Positions 16,573 through 25,423 of a stretch of 64,000 nucleotides of DNA are shown in pieces. The stretch is taken from the NCBI GenBank assembly GCA_958428235.1, contig CAUAFG010000008.1, positions 41,550 to 105,549 of the forward strand, in the 5' to 3' direction. Both the position numbers and the translations under genes were made by a program. The DNA comes from Faeciplasma sp900553675. GTDB lineage: Bacteria > Bacillota > Clostridia > Oscillospirales > Ruminococcaceae. The notes beneath the pieces were generated by a model that was given only the letters and a program-made list of their open reading frames with translations, made no database searches and was not told the DNA's origin. Positions within the stretch are counted from its first letter, which is position 1, and every line of letters begins with the position of its first letter.

Positions 16573-18767
16573 TTTGAACTCCTGTCTACCGACAAAATGC
16601 CCTGAACCTTTTTAAGCCTTGCTATAACGTTCTGCAGCTCGGCAGTTCCGGCAACGCTTATAGTGAGAAGTATGCTTGAATTGCCGTTTTTAAGCACTCT
16701 TGCCGAAGCCTCATGAGTCATTATGTGAGCGTCCTGAAGGCTGGACATTATATCGGCTAAGATACCGATTCTGTCGTATCCCACAACATCCAGAACAACC
16801 TTATAATAGCTGTTGGAGTGCTCCTCCTTACCTGCCCAGCGAACGTTTACCCAGCGGTCGGGGCAGCTGTCTCTCTGCGAAAGATAGTTTACGCAGTCTT
16901 TTTTATGGATGGATACGCCGTGTCCTCTTGTTATGAATCCGATGATATCGTCTCCCGGAAGCGGCGAGCAGCACTGCGAAAGCTTTACAACGCAGTTATC
17001 AATGCCGTCAACAATAATTCCGGAGTTTGCTTTTCTGCCGTTTGCATAGGTGGCGTCGTTTACAAACTGACTGTCCTGAGCGTTTGCCGACTGAATATAC
17101 TTTTTGGTATACTCCTCCTTAAGCCTCGGCATGATTTTTGAAAGTACAACTCCGCCGTAGCCAATGGCGGCATAGAAATCGTCAAGCGTTTCGCAGCTGT
17201 GGCGCTTCATATCAAGAGCCAAAAACTCGGCAAGCTCGCCATCCGGAACTCTTATAAGGTTTCTGCGGAACTCCCTTTCAAGCTCGTCTCTGCCCTCAAC
17301 GATGTTTTCCTCTCTGCGTTCCTTTTTAAACCATGAGCGGATTTTAGACTTGGCTTCGTTGGTCTGGCAGATGTTAAGCCATGCGCGGTTAGGACCGTGA
17401 TTCGGATCTTTTGAGGTGATTATCTCAATAATTTCGCCGGTCTTTATTACATAATCCAGCGGAACAAGCTTTTTATCAGCCTTTGCGCCGGTCATTCTGT
17501 GTCCTACCTGAGTGTGGATGGCATATGCAAAGTCAATAACAGTAGAGCCGAGGGGCAGCGATATAACATCGCCCTTGGGAGTCATAGCAAATACATCCTC
17601 CGGCGAAAGGTCGTCCTTGATTGCGCGGACGATATCCTCAACGTCGTTTGACTCTTGCTGGGTATCAAGAATCTGGCGAACCCAGTTAAGGCGGTTGTCA
17701 AGCTTATATTTGCCCTTCACGCCCTCTTTATATTTCCAGTGGGCAGCGATACCGTATTCGGCGGTGTGGTGCATCTCGTAGGTTCTTATCTGAACCTCAA
17801 AGGGTATGCCTTCCCTGCCCATAACGGTTGTATGAAGGCTCTGATACATATTCGCCTTGGGGGTTGAGATGTAATCCTTAAACCTGTTAGGAATCGGCTG
17901 GAACATATCATGAACTATGCCTAAAACATAGTAGCACTCGGTGACTGTGTTGACTATTACCCTTACTGCGTATTTATCGTATATTTCATCAAACAGTCTG
18001 CCGTGCTCATAGACCTTTCTGTAAATGCCATATGCACTCTTGACTCTGCCCTCAATGGTCGGCATAGGGTCAAAATCGACCGCAAGGCGCTTTTTAAGTC
18101 TTGCTTTTATCGACTCGATAAACTCCTCTCGCTCGGACTTTGACTTTTCAAGCATCTGCTCAATTTCGTTATAAGCATATGGGTCGAGATAGGAAAAAGC
18201 TGTGTCCTCAAGCTCTTCCTTCATTTTTGTGATACCAAGCCTGTTCGCAAGAGGCACAAATATGCTCATTGTTTCCAAAGAGACCGAACGCCTTTTAAGC
18301 TCGTTTCTGTATGCCAAGGTTCGCATATTATGAAGTCGGTCGCTGAGCTTGATTATGATTACCCTTATGTCCTTTGACATAGAAAGCAGCATTTTGCGGA
18401 TATTCTCAGCCTGCTGTTCCTCTTTGGAATAAAGCGACACCTGATTCAGCTTTGTAACGCCGTCCACAAGGTTTGCAACATCTGCTCCGAAGCGCTTTTT
18501 CAGGTCTTCAAGGCTTGCTTCGGTGTCCTCAACAACATCGTGCAGAAGCGCCGCGCAGATGGTATCTGTATCCATTCCAAGCTCAATAAGTATCTGGGCA
18601 ACAGCTATCGGATGGGTTATATACGGCTCGCCGGATTCGCGCTTTTGGTCCTTATGCTTATCAGCGGCAAACTCGTATGCGGAGGTTATTTTGGTTATGT
18701 TATAGTTCTTGTCGGACGCCTTTATGACCTCCAGCAACTGTTCAAAGGTTTTTGCATTTTCAGCCAT
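16569..18767 (-). CDS. relA: Bifunctional (p)ppGpp synthetase/hydrolase RelA/SpoT
   Basis: The 732-residue alarmone enzyme has all Rsh domains in order: the HD hydrolase (ALLHDVVEDTEAS, about 72-84), the synthetase domain (YQSLHTTV, about 308-315), a TGS domain (about 385-450), a zinc-finger/helical region (CCSPLPGDDIIGF) and a C-terminal ACT domain. Both HD metal residues and synthetase residues are present, so it should both make and degrade ppGpp. It lies 41 nt after recJ, and its stop overlaps the MBL gene start. Confidence 0.96.
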   Translation of the reverse strand: MAENAKTFEQLLEVIKASDKNYNITKITSAYEFAADKHKDQKRESGEPYITHPIAVAQILIELGMDTDTICAALLHDVVEDTEASLEDLKKRFGADVANLVDGVTKLNQVSLYSKEEQQAENIRKMLLSMSKDIRVIIIKLSDRLHNMRTLAYRNELKRRSVSLETMSIFVPLANRLGITKMKEELEDTAFSYLDPYAYNEIEQMLEKSKSEREEFIESIKARLKKRLAVDFDPMPTIEGRVKSAYGIYRKVYEHGRLFDEIYDKYAVRVIVNTVTECYYVLGIVHDMFQPIPNRFKDYISTPKANMYQSLHTTVMGREGIPFEVQIRTYEMHHTAEYGIAAHWKYKEGVKGKYKLDNRLNWVRQILDTQQESNDVEDIVRAIKDDLSPEDVFAMTPKGDVISLPLGSTVIDFAYAIHTQVGHRMTGAKADKKLVPLDYVIKTGEIIEIITSKDPNHGPNRAWLNICQTNEAKSKIRSWFKKERREENIVEGRDELEREFRRNLIRVPDGELAEFLALDMKRHSCETLDDFYAAIGYGGVVLSKIMPRLKEEYTKKYIQSANAQDSQFVNDATYANGRKANSGIIVDGIDNCVVKLSQCCSPLPGDDIIGFITRGHGVSIHKKDCVNYLSQRDSCPDRWVNVRWAGKEEHSNSYYKVVLDVVGYDRIGILADIMSSLQDAHIMTHEASARVLKNGNSSILLTISVAGTAELQNVIARLKKVQGILSVDRSSK

Positions 18768-18808
18768 GCTAACAACACCATATCTTTCTTACTATGTAAA
18801 TAAGTACA

Positions 18809-20839
18809 TCAGCCAATCAGATTTTTAAGCTTAACCATTGTCGGAGCAGACATTATATCCACCCTTGCACTCGGCTTAAGCAGCTGTATTCTCTTTTTAT
18901 GCCCTTCTACTGCCACAAGTCCGGTTTCTTTGAATGCATCAAGACATACAAGCAGCTTGAATGCGTTCATTCCTTTTGTTCCAAGCCTTGCATACAGGCT
19001 TTCGGCTGTCAGAATAAGCCTCTGCGTGCCGATATATTTATATATTCCTATAAGCTCTTCCCTGCTCGGCAGAGCCTTTTCGTAATATTCGTGAGGAAGC
19101 TGTTCGTCTCTTAAAAAGCTTTCGTAAGCGTCGCACGCTGCGAAATACTTTTCCTGCCTTACGCCGTGAAGCCTGTAATCGCTGACGATGAGTGATATAC
19201 TTTCTGTCCCTCTGAACGAATTGATTTCAAGACTGCCCATTATATCTATTATATCGCCGGCTGAGATATCAATAAGTGCGGTTTTTTTGCGGAAGAGCAG
19301 CGCTTTAAGCTTAACGCCGTCGTAATCAATATCCAACCTGGTATGCTCACCGTTTTTAAGCGGCATGACAGCAAGCACCTTGGCAGCGGAAAAAGCGAAA
19401 ATAGGCGAAGCATTGTCGGTTCCGAACGGCTCCAAACGCTTAAGGTCGGAAATATTCTTGATAGTAATATCTGCGCCCTTGATGAGTTTATCGGCGGTTA
19501 TTGTAAACCTCGGCATCTTAGGGCAGGCTTCTTTTGCGTAGGTCTGTATCATGCTGTTGAGCTTGGGGATATCCTCGCTCTTGACTGTAAGTCCGCCCGC
19601 GCACTCATGTCCGCCGAATTTTACGAGGATATCCCTACAGGACTCAAAGCACTTGAATATATTAAAGCCCTTCATGCTCCGTGCCGAGCCGACTGCAAAG
19701 CCGTTATCATCCTTAGAAATAACCACCACCGGCTTTTCATAAGCTTCAAGCAGTCTCGAAGCAACTATGCCTATTACGCCGTGATGCCAGCCATCGCCGT
19801 AAACCACTAAAACTCGCTCGTTTAAAATCCGTGGAGAAGCCTTTAAAAGCTGACGTATTTCATCGCATATATCGGCTTCCGCCTTTTTTCTGCGTTCGTT
19901 CAGCACCGAAAGCTCATGTGCAAAGCCCCTTGCCTCTTCCTCCTCGGAGGTGAGCATATCCAAGGCTGTTATAGGAGAACCGAACCGTCCCGCGGCATTA
20001 ATTCGCGGAGACAGCGTAAAAGCTACGTTGGTAGACGTAATATTTTCGGGATCGACTCCGCTTTCCTCCATCAGGCTTATAAGACCGTAATTTTCGGTAT
20101 TCTTTATCATTCTGAGACCGTTTGATACGATAGTTCTGTTTTCGGAAACAAGCGGCACGACATCGGCAATGGTTCCTATAGCAGCAATGTCGCCGTACTG
20201 CTCGCAGACAAGGCTGTAATCGCCGTCGTCGAGAGCGGCTAACAGCTTCAAAGTCACACCGACTCCAGCAAGATGCTTAAACGGTGAGGTACTGTTTTTC
20301 CTGTATGGGTCGACAACCGCTTCAGCCTCGGGAAGCTCTTCCGACGGCTGGTGATGGTCGGTTACAACAAGCTTCATGCCATGCTCTTTAATATACTTGG
20401 CTTCTTCGATGGCTGATATTCCGTTGTCCACGGTTATAATAAGTGAAGCGCCGTTTTCGTTGATAGCATCTATCGCGGCTTTATTCAGACCGTACCCTTC
20501 GCTTCTTTCAGGAATATAGCAAATTACCTCCGCGCCCATATTCAAAAGATAATCATACAAAATAGCGGTTGAGGTAACGCCGTCACAGTCGTAATCACCG
20601 TAAACACAGATTGTTTCGCCGTTTTCTATCGCTTTGTTTATAACCTCCACTGCCTTGCTCATATCCGTTAACAGATACGGGTCGGAAAGCGGCTCAAGGT
20701 CAAAAAAGCTTTTCAGCGAATCTGTATCATTATACCCTCTTGCAGACATAACCTCGGCTGTCAGCGGGGCAAGATCCGTGGTTTTGACAATATTTCTGAC
20801 GCTTTCGGCATCAGGTGATAAGACGACCCATTTTTTCAT
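18809..20839 (-). CDS. recJ: Single-stranded-DNA-specific exonuclease RecJ
   Basis: RecJ degrades single-stranded DNA 5' to 3' in recombination and mismatch repair. The 676-residue protein contains the DHH-family motifs YGDYDCDGVTST (about 80-91), TVDNG, VTDHH (about 162-166), the DHHA1 motif with GGHECAGGLT, and a C-terminal OB-like region. It is the first gene of the leftward unit and has its own promoter at 20947-20975, divergent from nfeD. Confidence 0.95.
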   Translation of the reverse strand: MKKWVVLSPDAESVRNIVKTTDLAPLTAEVMSARGYNDTDSLKSFFDLEPLSDPYLLTDMSKAVEVINKAIENGETICVYGDYDCDGVTSTAILYDYLLNMGAEVICYIPERSEGYGLNKAAIDAINENGASLIITVDNGISAIEEAKYIKEHGMKLVVTDHHQPSEELPEAEAVVDPYRKNSTSPFKHLAGVGVTLKLLAALDDGDYSLVCEQYGDIAAIGTIADVVPLVSENRTIVSNGLRMIKNTENYGLISLMEESGVDPENITSTNVAFTLSPRINAAGRFGSPITALDMLTSEEEEARGFAHELSVLNERRKKAEADICDEIRQLLKASPRILNERVLVVYGDGWHHGVIGIVASRLLEAYEKPVVVISKDDNGFAVGSARSMKGFNIFKCFESCRDILVKFGGHECAGGLTVKSEDIPKLNSMIQTYAKEACPKMPRFTITADKLIKGADITIKNISDLKRLEPFGTDNASPIFAFSAAKVLAVMPLKNGEHTRLDIDYDGVKLKALLFRKKTALIDISAGDIIDIMGSLEINSFRGTESISLIVSDYRLHGVRQEKYFAACDAYESFLRDEQLPHEYYEKALPSREELIGIYKYIGTQRLILTAESLYARLGTKGMNAFKLLVCLDAFKETGLVAVEGHKKRIQLLKPSARVDIMSAPTMVKLKNLIG

Positions 20840-20946
20840 ATTTTCCCTCGTAAGTACTGATTTATATCATTAACACATTTTCATTATATTGTATGCATAT
20901 CAAGCGGATAGAAATAATTCTGATTATATGCGTGATATGACACTTT

Positions 20947-20975
20947 ATTATAACACATTAGTTTATTATTTTCAA
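20947..20975 (-). promoter_or_regulatory. recJ-relA unit promoter
   Basis: Minus-strand TTGAAA (20975-20970), 17-bp spacer, TATAAT (20952-20947). The leader to the recJ ATG would be about 100 nt. Confidence 0.75.
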
Positions 20976-21029
20976 GATTATAAAGCTTGCTTAAAACAAA
21001 ATATTCTTTAATTCACCATAAAAATTGTA

Positions 21030-21058
21030 TTGCAATACTTAAAATAATGTGGTAATAT
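21030..21058 (+). promoter_or_regulatory. nfeD-SPFH promoter
   Basis: TTGCAA (21030-21035), 17-bp spacer, TAATAT (21053-21058). The expected start, about 21065, is the first base of the structured leader. Confidence 0.7.
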
Positions 21059-21064
21059 ATAATC

Positions 21065-21161
21065 AGCTCTTAAATTATTAGTGCATAGTGCGGGCTTTAA
21101 GAGCTTACCTGCATATTATGGTCTGCATAATATGCCGTGTGATATACCCGCATATACTAAT
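21065..21161 (+). promoter_or_regulatory. Pseudoknot-capable structured leader before nfeD
   Basis: Two perfect 10-bp hairpins are present: AGCTCTTAAA/TTTAAGAGCT (21065-21074 with 21096-21105) and GCATATTATG/CATAATATGC (21111-21120 with 21126-21135). The 21-nt loop of the first also complements the segment just before the ribosome binding site: ATTAGT (21077-21082) with ACTAAT (21156-21161), and TGCGGG (21089-21094) with CCCGCA (21147-21152). This makes a pseudoknot with an inserted hairpin, ending 2 nt before AAAGGAG. The topology suits a translational switch or protein-binding leader. I do not recognise a known riboswitch class. Confidence 0.6.
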
Positions 21162-21181
21162 TGAAAGGAGAGCCAACAAAA

Positions 21182-21610
21182 ATGGATTATGCAATGCTGA
21201 TTGTCTGGGGCACCGTTATGGTAGTGACAATAGTCGCGGAAATTGCAACAACCCAGATGATTTCTATCTGGTTTTCCTGCGCGTCGCTTGTTTCGCTTGT
21301 ATTAGCTTGCTTTAACGCTCCAAGGTGGGCGCAGTTCTGCGTTTTCGTCGCAATGACAGCGCTTCTGCTGATTCTCACCCGCCCTATTGTTAAAAAGCTG
21401 AAAAAGCAGTACGTCAGAACAAACGCAGATATGAACATCGGCAAAACCGCAATCGTAACCGAAACCATACATAACGAGCTTTCTCAGGGAAGAGCAACAA
21501 TAGGAGGGGTTTCATGGAAAGCCGTCAGTGCAGACGGAAACGTTATCGAAAAGGATGAAACGGTTACAATTCAGGACATCGAAGGCGCAAAACTGATAGT
21601 ATCAAGGTAA
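21182..21610 (+). CDS. NfeD-like membrane protein
   Basis: The 142-residue protein has three hydrophobic segments in about residues 3-70, followed by an OB-fold NfeD C-terminal domain (about 85-142) starting at NIGKTAIVTETI. NfeD proteins pair with SPFH/flotillin-type proteins, and the next gene is exactly that, 28 nt downstream. The two are thought to act together in membrane organisation or membrane stress. The start at 21182 is chosen because AAAGGAG lies just before it; an upstream TTG would extend the frame by 7 codons. The leader is highly structured. Confidence 0.88.
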   Translation: MDYAMLIVWGTVMVVTIVAEIATTQMISIWFSCASLVSLVLACFNAPRWAQFCVFVAMTALLLILTRPIVKKLKKQYVRTNADMNIGKTAIVTETIHNELSQGRATIGGVSWKAVSADGNVIEKDETVTIQDIEGAKLIVSR

Positions 21611-21638
21611 TTTTTTATTAAGAAAGGTTGGTTTTTTT

Positions 21639-22592
21639 ATGGAATACATCATAGGCGCAATACTCTTAGTTATATTTATACTGATAATCGCTAACTTCAA
21701 AATCGTTCCTCAGGCTCAGGTTTACGTTGTTGAGCGTCTTGGCGCGTTCAACCGCGAGCTTCACACCGGTCCTCACATGATAATTCCGGTTATCGACAAG
21801 ATTGCAAAGAAGGTAACAATAAAGGAGCAGGTTGCAGACTTCAAGCCTCAGCCGGTTATCACCAAGGATAACGTTACCATGCAGATAGATACCGTTGTGT
21901 TCTTCCAGATAACCAATGCCAAGCTTTACACCTACGGCGTTGAAAGACCTATCGCGGCTATCGAGAATCTTACCGCTACAACCCTGCGTAACATTATCGG
22001 CGAGATGGAGCTTGACGCTACCCTCACCTCCCGCGATACCATCAACACCAAGATTACCGTTATCTTAGACGAAGCAACCGACCGCTGGGGTATCAAGGTA
22101 AACAGAGTTGAACTTAAGAACATCATCCCGCCCAGAGAGATTCAGGACGCTATGGAGAAGCAGATGAAGGCAGAGCGCGAGCGCCGCGAAAAGATTTTGC
22201 AGGCTGAAGGCGAAAAGAAGTCTCAGATTCTGGTTGCAGAGGGCGAAAAGGAATCCAAGATTCTTAAGGCAGAAGCCGACAAGCAGGCTGAGATATTAAA
22301 GGCTGAGGCTGAAAAGGAAGCTCTGATTCTTCGTGCAACAGCCGTTAAGGAGCAGAAGATGCTTGAAGCAGAGGGCGAAGCTCAGGCAATTGAAAAGGTT
22401 CAGACCGCTCTGGCTGAAAGCCTTGTCAAGCTCAACCAAGCCAACCCGAATCCTCAGGTTATCCAGCTTAAGAGCCTTGAAGCCTTTGCTAAGGCTGCTG
22501 ACGGTAAGTCCACCAAGATTATTATTCCCTCGGAAATTCAGGGACTTGCGGGTCTTACTGCCGGAATCAAAGCAATTGCAGATAAAGACTGA
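21639..22592 (+). CDS. SPFH/band 7 (slipin/QmcA-type) membrane scaffold protein
   Basis: The 317-residue protein has one N-terminal membrane helix (about 4-22) followed at once by the SPFH domain (VPQAQVYVVERLGAF onwards). A coiled-coil of repeated EAEKKSQ/EGEKESK-like heptads runs over about residues 175-265. It fits the stomatin/slipin/QmcA group rather than true flotillin. Such proteins oligomerise into membrane cages and regulate proteases or other membrane proteins. It is co-transcribed with the NfeD-like gene and followed by a strong terminator. Confidence 0.92.
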   Translation: MEYIIGAILLVIFILIIANFKIVPQAQVYVVERLGAFNRELHTGPHMIIPVIDKIAKKVTIKEQVADFKPQPVITKDNVTMQIDTVVFFQITNAKLYTYGVERPIAAIENLTATTLRNIIGEMELDATLTSRDTINTKITVILDEATDRWGIKVNRVELKNIIPPREIQDAMEKQMKAERERREKILQAEGEKKSQILVAEGEKESKILKAEADKQAEILKAEAEKEALILRATAVKEQKMLEAEGEAQAIEKVQTALAESLVKLNQANPNPQVIQLKSLEAFAKAADGKSTKIIIPSEIQGLAGLTAGIKAIADKD

Positions 22593-22614
22593 TTAAGCTC
22601 TTAAAAAGCATTAT

Positions 22615-22653
22615 GCCTGCCCTGCTGAAATTTGTGCTAGGGCAGGCTTTTTT
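22615..22653 (+). terminator. Terminator after the SPFH gene
   Basis: GCCTGCCCT pairs with AGGGCAGGC (9 bp, 15-nt loop), followed by six T. Confidence 0.9.
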
Positions 22654-22683
22654 GCTGCATATTAATTGAAAGGACATACCTAC

Positions 22684-23393
22684 ATGACTGATATTAACAC
22701 GTTTGATGTAAACGCGTTTGATGTAAACATGTTTGATGTAAACATCTACATATCAAAGCTGACCGAAAAGCTCCGCGGCATATTCGGCGAAAGGCTTGTA
22801 TACCTCGGTCTTCAGGGAAGCTATCTGCGCGGCGAGGCTTCATCGGACAGCGACATCGACATTATGGCGGTAATAGACGGTCTGTCGCTTTATGATTTGA
22901 AGCTATACAAGCAGGCAATCACCGAGATCGGCTATTATGACAAATCCTGCGGATTTATCTGCGGCAAGGACGAGCTTGCAGTCTGGAATCCGCTTGAATC
23001 CTGCCAGCTTATTCACACTACCAAGGACATCATAGGAAGGCTGTCGGATTTTGTTCCCGACTACACACGTCGGGACGAAGTAAATTACATCAAGCTGAGC
23101 GCGGGAAATCTCTATCACGAGCTATGTCACAGATTTATTCACACCGACCTTGAAAACAGCGTAAGAAAGCTTCCACGCATGGTAAAGCCGATCTTCTTTA
23201 TTTTGCAGAATCTGCACTATATCGAATCCGGAGATTCTGTGCCACAAAGCAGGAGCTTCTTTCTGAGCTTGAAGGAGACGACAAAAAGCTGTTTGAAATT
23301 CTTTTAAACATCTCAAACAGCTCTGATTACGATTTCGACTCGGTTTTTAAATCACTATTGAGCTTCTGCCGACGTGCTATGGATATAGAATAG
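22684..23393 (+). pseudogene. Aminoglycoside-nucleotidyltransferase-like protein, frameshifted
   Basis: The frame from ATG 22684 encodes a Pol-beta-type nucleotidyltransferase with LQGSYLRGEASSDSDIDI (GS followed by DxD), but it ends early at 23307 with a nonsense-like tail. The true continuation is in another frame and ends at 23393 (ATKQELLSELEGDDKKLFEIL to RRAMDIE). One extra T in GATTCTG at about 23235 joins them as DFCATKQELL; the span is 710 nt, one short of a multiple of three. Real disruption or sequencing error are both possible. AAAGGACAT precedes the start. The stop is 1 nt from the convergent yccF stop. The substrate is unknown. Confidence 0.8.
22702..22746 (+). repeat. Three 15-bp tandem repeats in the nucleotidyltransferase N-terminus
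   Basis: TTTGATGTAAAC occurs three times at exactly 15-bp spacing (22702, 22717, 22732) and encodes FDVNA, FDVNM, FDVNI. The period keeps the reading frame, so copy-number change would lengthen or shorten the N-terminus by five residues without a frameshift. Confidence 0.9.
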
Positions 23394-23394
23394 A

Positions 23395-23763
23395 CTAATG
23401 TATATCGACTATCTCTGCTCCGAACGGCATTAATGCAAGCTTTGCAAGCTTGAAAAACTGCATGCCAAATGGTATTCCGACTATTGTTATACAGAATATC
23501 ACTCCGAAAGCAAGGTGCTCAAGAGCCAGCGGTATGCCCGAAATTAACAGCCAGATTATGTTCAGTATGAGAGAGGGCGCACCTCCCCCATACTGAATTT
23601 CTTTTTTAAACGGGAAAAAGCTCATAGCCGCAAACTTGAAGCATTGCAGTCCCCACGGAATTCCTATTATCGTTATACACCAGATGATTCCGGCAAGAAA
23701 CCAACTAAAGCCGCATATAAGCCCGCCAAACAAAAACCATATTATATTGCCCAAAGTGCGCAT
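23395..23763 (-). CDS. YccF-domain membrane protein
   Basis: The 122-residue protein contains the duplicated YccF motif: WCITIIGIPWGLQCFK and FCITIVGIPFGMQFFK, each next to hydrophobic segments (about 5-35 and 60-95). The family is inner-membrane and of unknown function. It lies 67 nt downstream of the GH26 gene at the end of the long murD-dnaE unit and ends 1 nt from the convergent nucleotidyltransferase gene, with no terminator visible between them. AAAGGAA precedes the ATG. Confidence 0.88.
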   Translation of the reverse strand: MRTLGNIIWFLFGGLICGFSWFLAGIIWCITIIGIPWGLQCFKFAAMSFFPFKKEIQYGGGAPSLILNIIWLLISGIPLALEHLAFGVIFCITIVGIPFGMQFFKLAKLALMPFGAEIVDIH

Positions 23764-23830
23764 AGACGTATTCCTTTCAGTCTTAATTAATCTATTTGTG
23801 ATGCTTTAAGCATACAGCTGCCGTCTGCAA

Positions 23831-25396
23831 TCAGTCCAGACGGTATTTTTTCAGATTTGGAAGCTCATCAAGAGTCAGCGTATATTCGCTGCCATATGCC
23901 TTTTTCAGCATTTCCTCGTCGGTATACTGCTCGTTGTATACTGCTTCGCCCCATCTTATGCAGTAATCGTCTCCCCATACATTCCACAAAAGCCAGCGAG
24001 CATTATCTCTGTGCATAAGGTCAGGGTCGGGTATGCAGCCGTTTTCGGAAAGAGCAATCAGTTTTCTTTCACCGGAGCATTCCGAGCAGCTTATGAACGA
24101 TGCGGACTGCGAAGCGTAAACCTGCTCGCCTGCATATATATCGGTCGAAACTATATCAACAACATCGTCGCCGGGATACCATTCCTTGTCTTGACCGTTC
24201 CATATCCAGATGAGGTTTGTAAGGTTGTGGTGGTTGGTCATTCTGTCGTACATCAGGCGGTAAAGCTTTATATAGCTTTCTGCCGAGCAATTGCCCCACC
24301 AGAACCAGCCGCCGGAGGCTTCATGAAGCGGTCTCCAGAGTACCGGAACGCCGCAGTCGCGCAATCTCGCAATCTGCTCGGAGATTCTGTCGATATCCTC
24401 GATAAGAAGGTTGTACAGAGTTTCATCCTCGCCGTTCATCGCCTTATCAAGATTTATAGAAGAGCTTTCCTTATAGAATGAGCTGTACCAGTTGGCACCT
24501 TCGGGGATATATCCCGCAGGAGAATGCCAGTGCCACCAAAGCTGAACGATTCCGCCTGCGTTGACATACCAGTCGTATGCGCGCTCTACCGTATCGCTTT
24601 TTGAACCCTGCGCAACGGCAGTTCCGGAGTAGTTCATAACGTCCATGCCTAAAACCGCAAATTCCTTGCCGGTTACGTCTTTAATGGCAAGATACTCATT
24701 CGATTCCCTGCCCTCATCTCCGGTCTGACCTGAAAGTGTGTATTTGCCGTAGATATCGCACAGGAAATTATACAAACGCTTGGTGTTATCGTCTGCGTTG
24801 GGGTTGGAAAGCTCTGCGGTGACGTTGTATATATCCTTTGTATCTATATCGCAGGCGGTGAGCTTTAAGCAGTCGTAGTCCACCCATCCCCATGATGGGG
24901 TTACGGCTATTTCATGCTCTCCTGCTTCGAGATAAATATATCTAAGGGTTACATCCTCAAGCTCTGAGCTTTTTGTGGACACCAGTGAGCCTGCGTTTGC
25001 GCCGTCTACAAGCAGATTATTTGTTCTACCTATATCCGCCGTATAGGATGCGAGCGTAACATCATAGAAGCCGGAGACTTCCACGGAAACATTAAAGACT
25101 ATGCTGTCCTGCTCACCGTTTATGCCGGTTACACCTGCTTCGCCGGAGAAGCCTGCCTTGCTCATTTTCTTTGCCGCGCCGTTGAGAGTGGCATCCTCGG
25201 CTTCGTAGACGGCAGAAAAGTCCTTGGAAACCGCGTTTTCGGTCAAAACGGGTCCGCTTAAATTCAAGTCATCATTGAAGCTTTTTCTGACCTCACCAAA
25301 GGTTGCGTTTTCCATGGTCTTTCTGCCGCAGGCTGAGAGAAGTACCGTCAGCAAAGCCAAGCATACGGCAGCGATACGTTTAATTTTGTTCTTCAT
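23831..25396 (-). CDS. Secreted lipoprotein: CBM35-like module plus GH26 beta-mannanase
   Basis: The 521-residue protein starts with a lipoprotein signal (lipobox LSAC, C23). A carbohydrate-binding module of CBM35/CBM6 type covers about residues 62-183 (VYEAEDATLNGAA to DYDCLKL). A GH26 catalytic domain covers about 205-521, with the acid/base E359 in WRPLHEASGGWFWWG and the nucleophile E451 in IALSENG. It should cleave beta-1,4-mannan or glucomannan at the cell surface. The gene follows dnaE by only 27 nt with no promoter or terminator seen, an odd place for a glycan-degrading enzyme. Confidence 0.92.
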   Translation of the reverse strand: MKNKIKRIAAVCLALLTVLLSACGRKTMENATFGEVRKSFNDDLNLSGPVLTENAVSKDFSAVYEAEDATLNGAAKKMSKAGFSGEAGVTGINGEQDSIVFNVSVEVSGFYDVTLASYTADIGRTNNLLVDGANAGSLVSTKSSELEDVTLRYIYLEAGEHEIAVTPSWGWVDYDCLKLTACDIDTKDIYNVTAELSNPNADDNTKRLYNFLCDIYGKYTLSGQTGDEGRESNEYLAIKDVTGKEFAVLGMDVMNYSGTAVAQGSKSDTVERAYDWYVNAGGIVQLWWHWHSPAGYIPEGANWYSSFYKESSSINLDKAMNGEDETLYNLLIEDIDRISEQIARLRDCGVPVLWRPLHEASGGWFWWGNCSAESYIKLYRLMYDRMTNHHNLTNLIWIWNGQDKEWYPGDDVVDIVSTDIYAGEQVYASQSASFISCSECSGERKLIALSENGCIPDPDLMHRDNARWLLWNVWGDDYCIRWGEAVYNEQYTDEEMLKKAYGSEYTLTLDELPNLKKYRLD

Positions 25397-25423
25397 TTCA
25401 ACTGTCCTTTCGATTATATTGGT

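Noticed and set aside
20840..21064. tRNA or small RNA gene in the recJ-nfeD gap
   Set aside because: No cloverleaf or TTCGA arm; the AT-rich sequence is explained by two divergent promoters.
22702..22746. CRISPR-like repeats
   Set aside because: The three repeats are directly adjacent at 15-bp period, encode protein and have no spacers.
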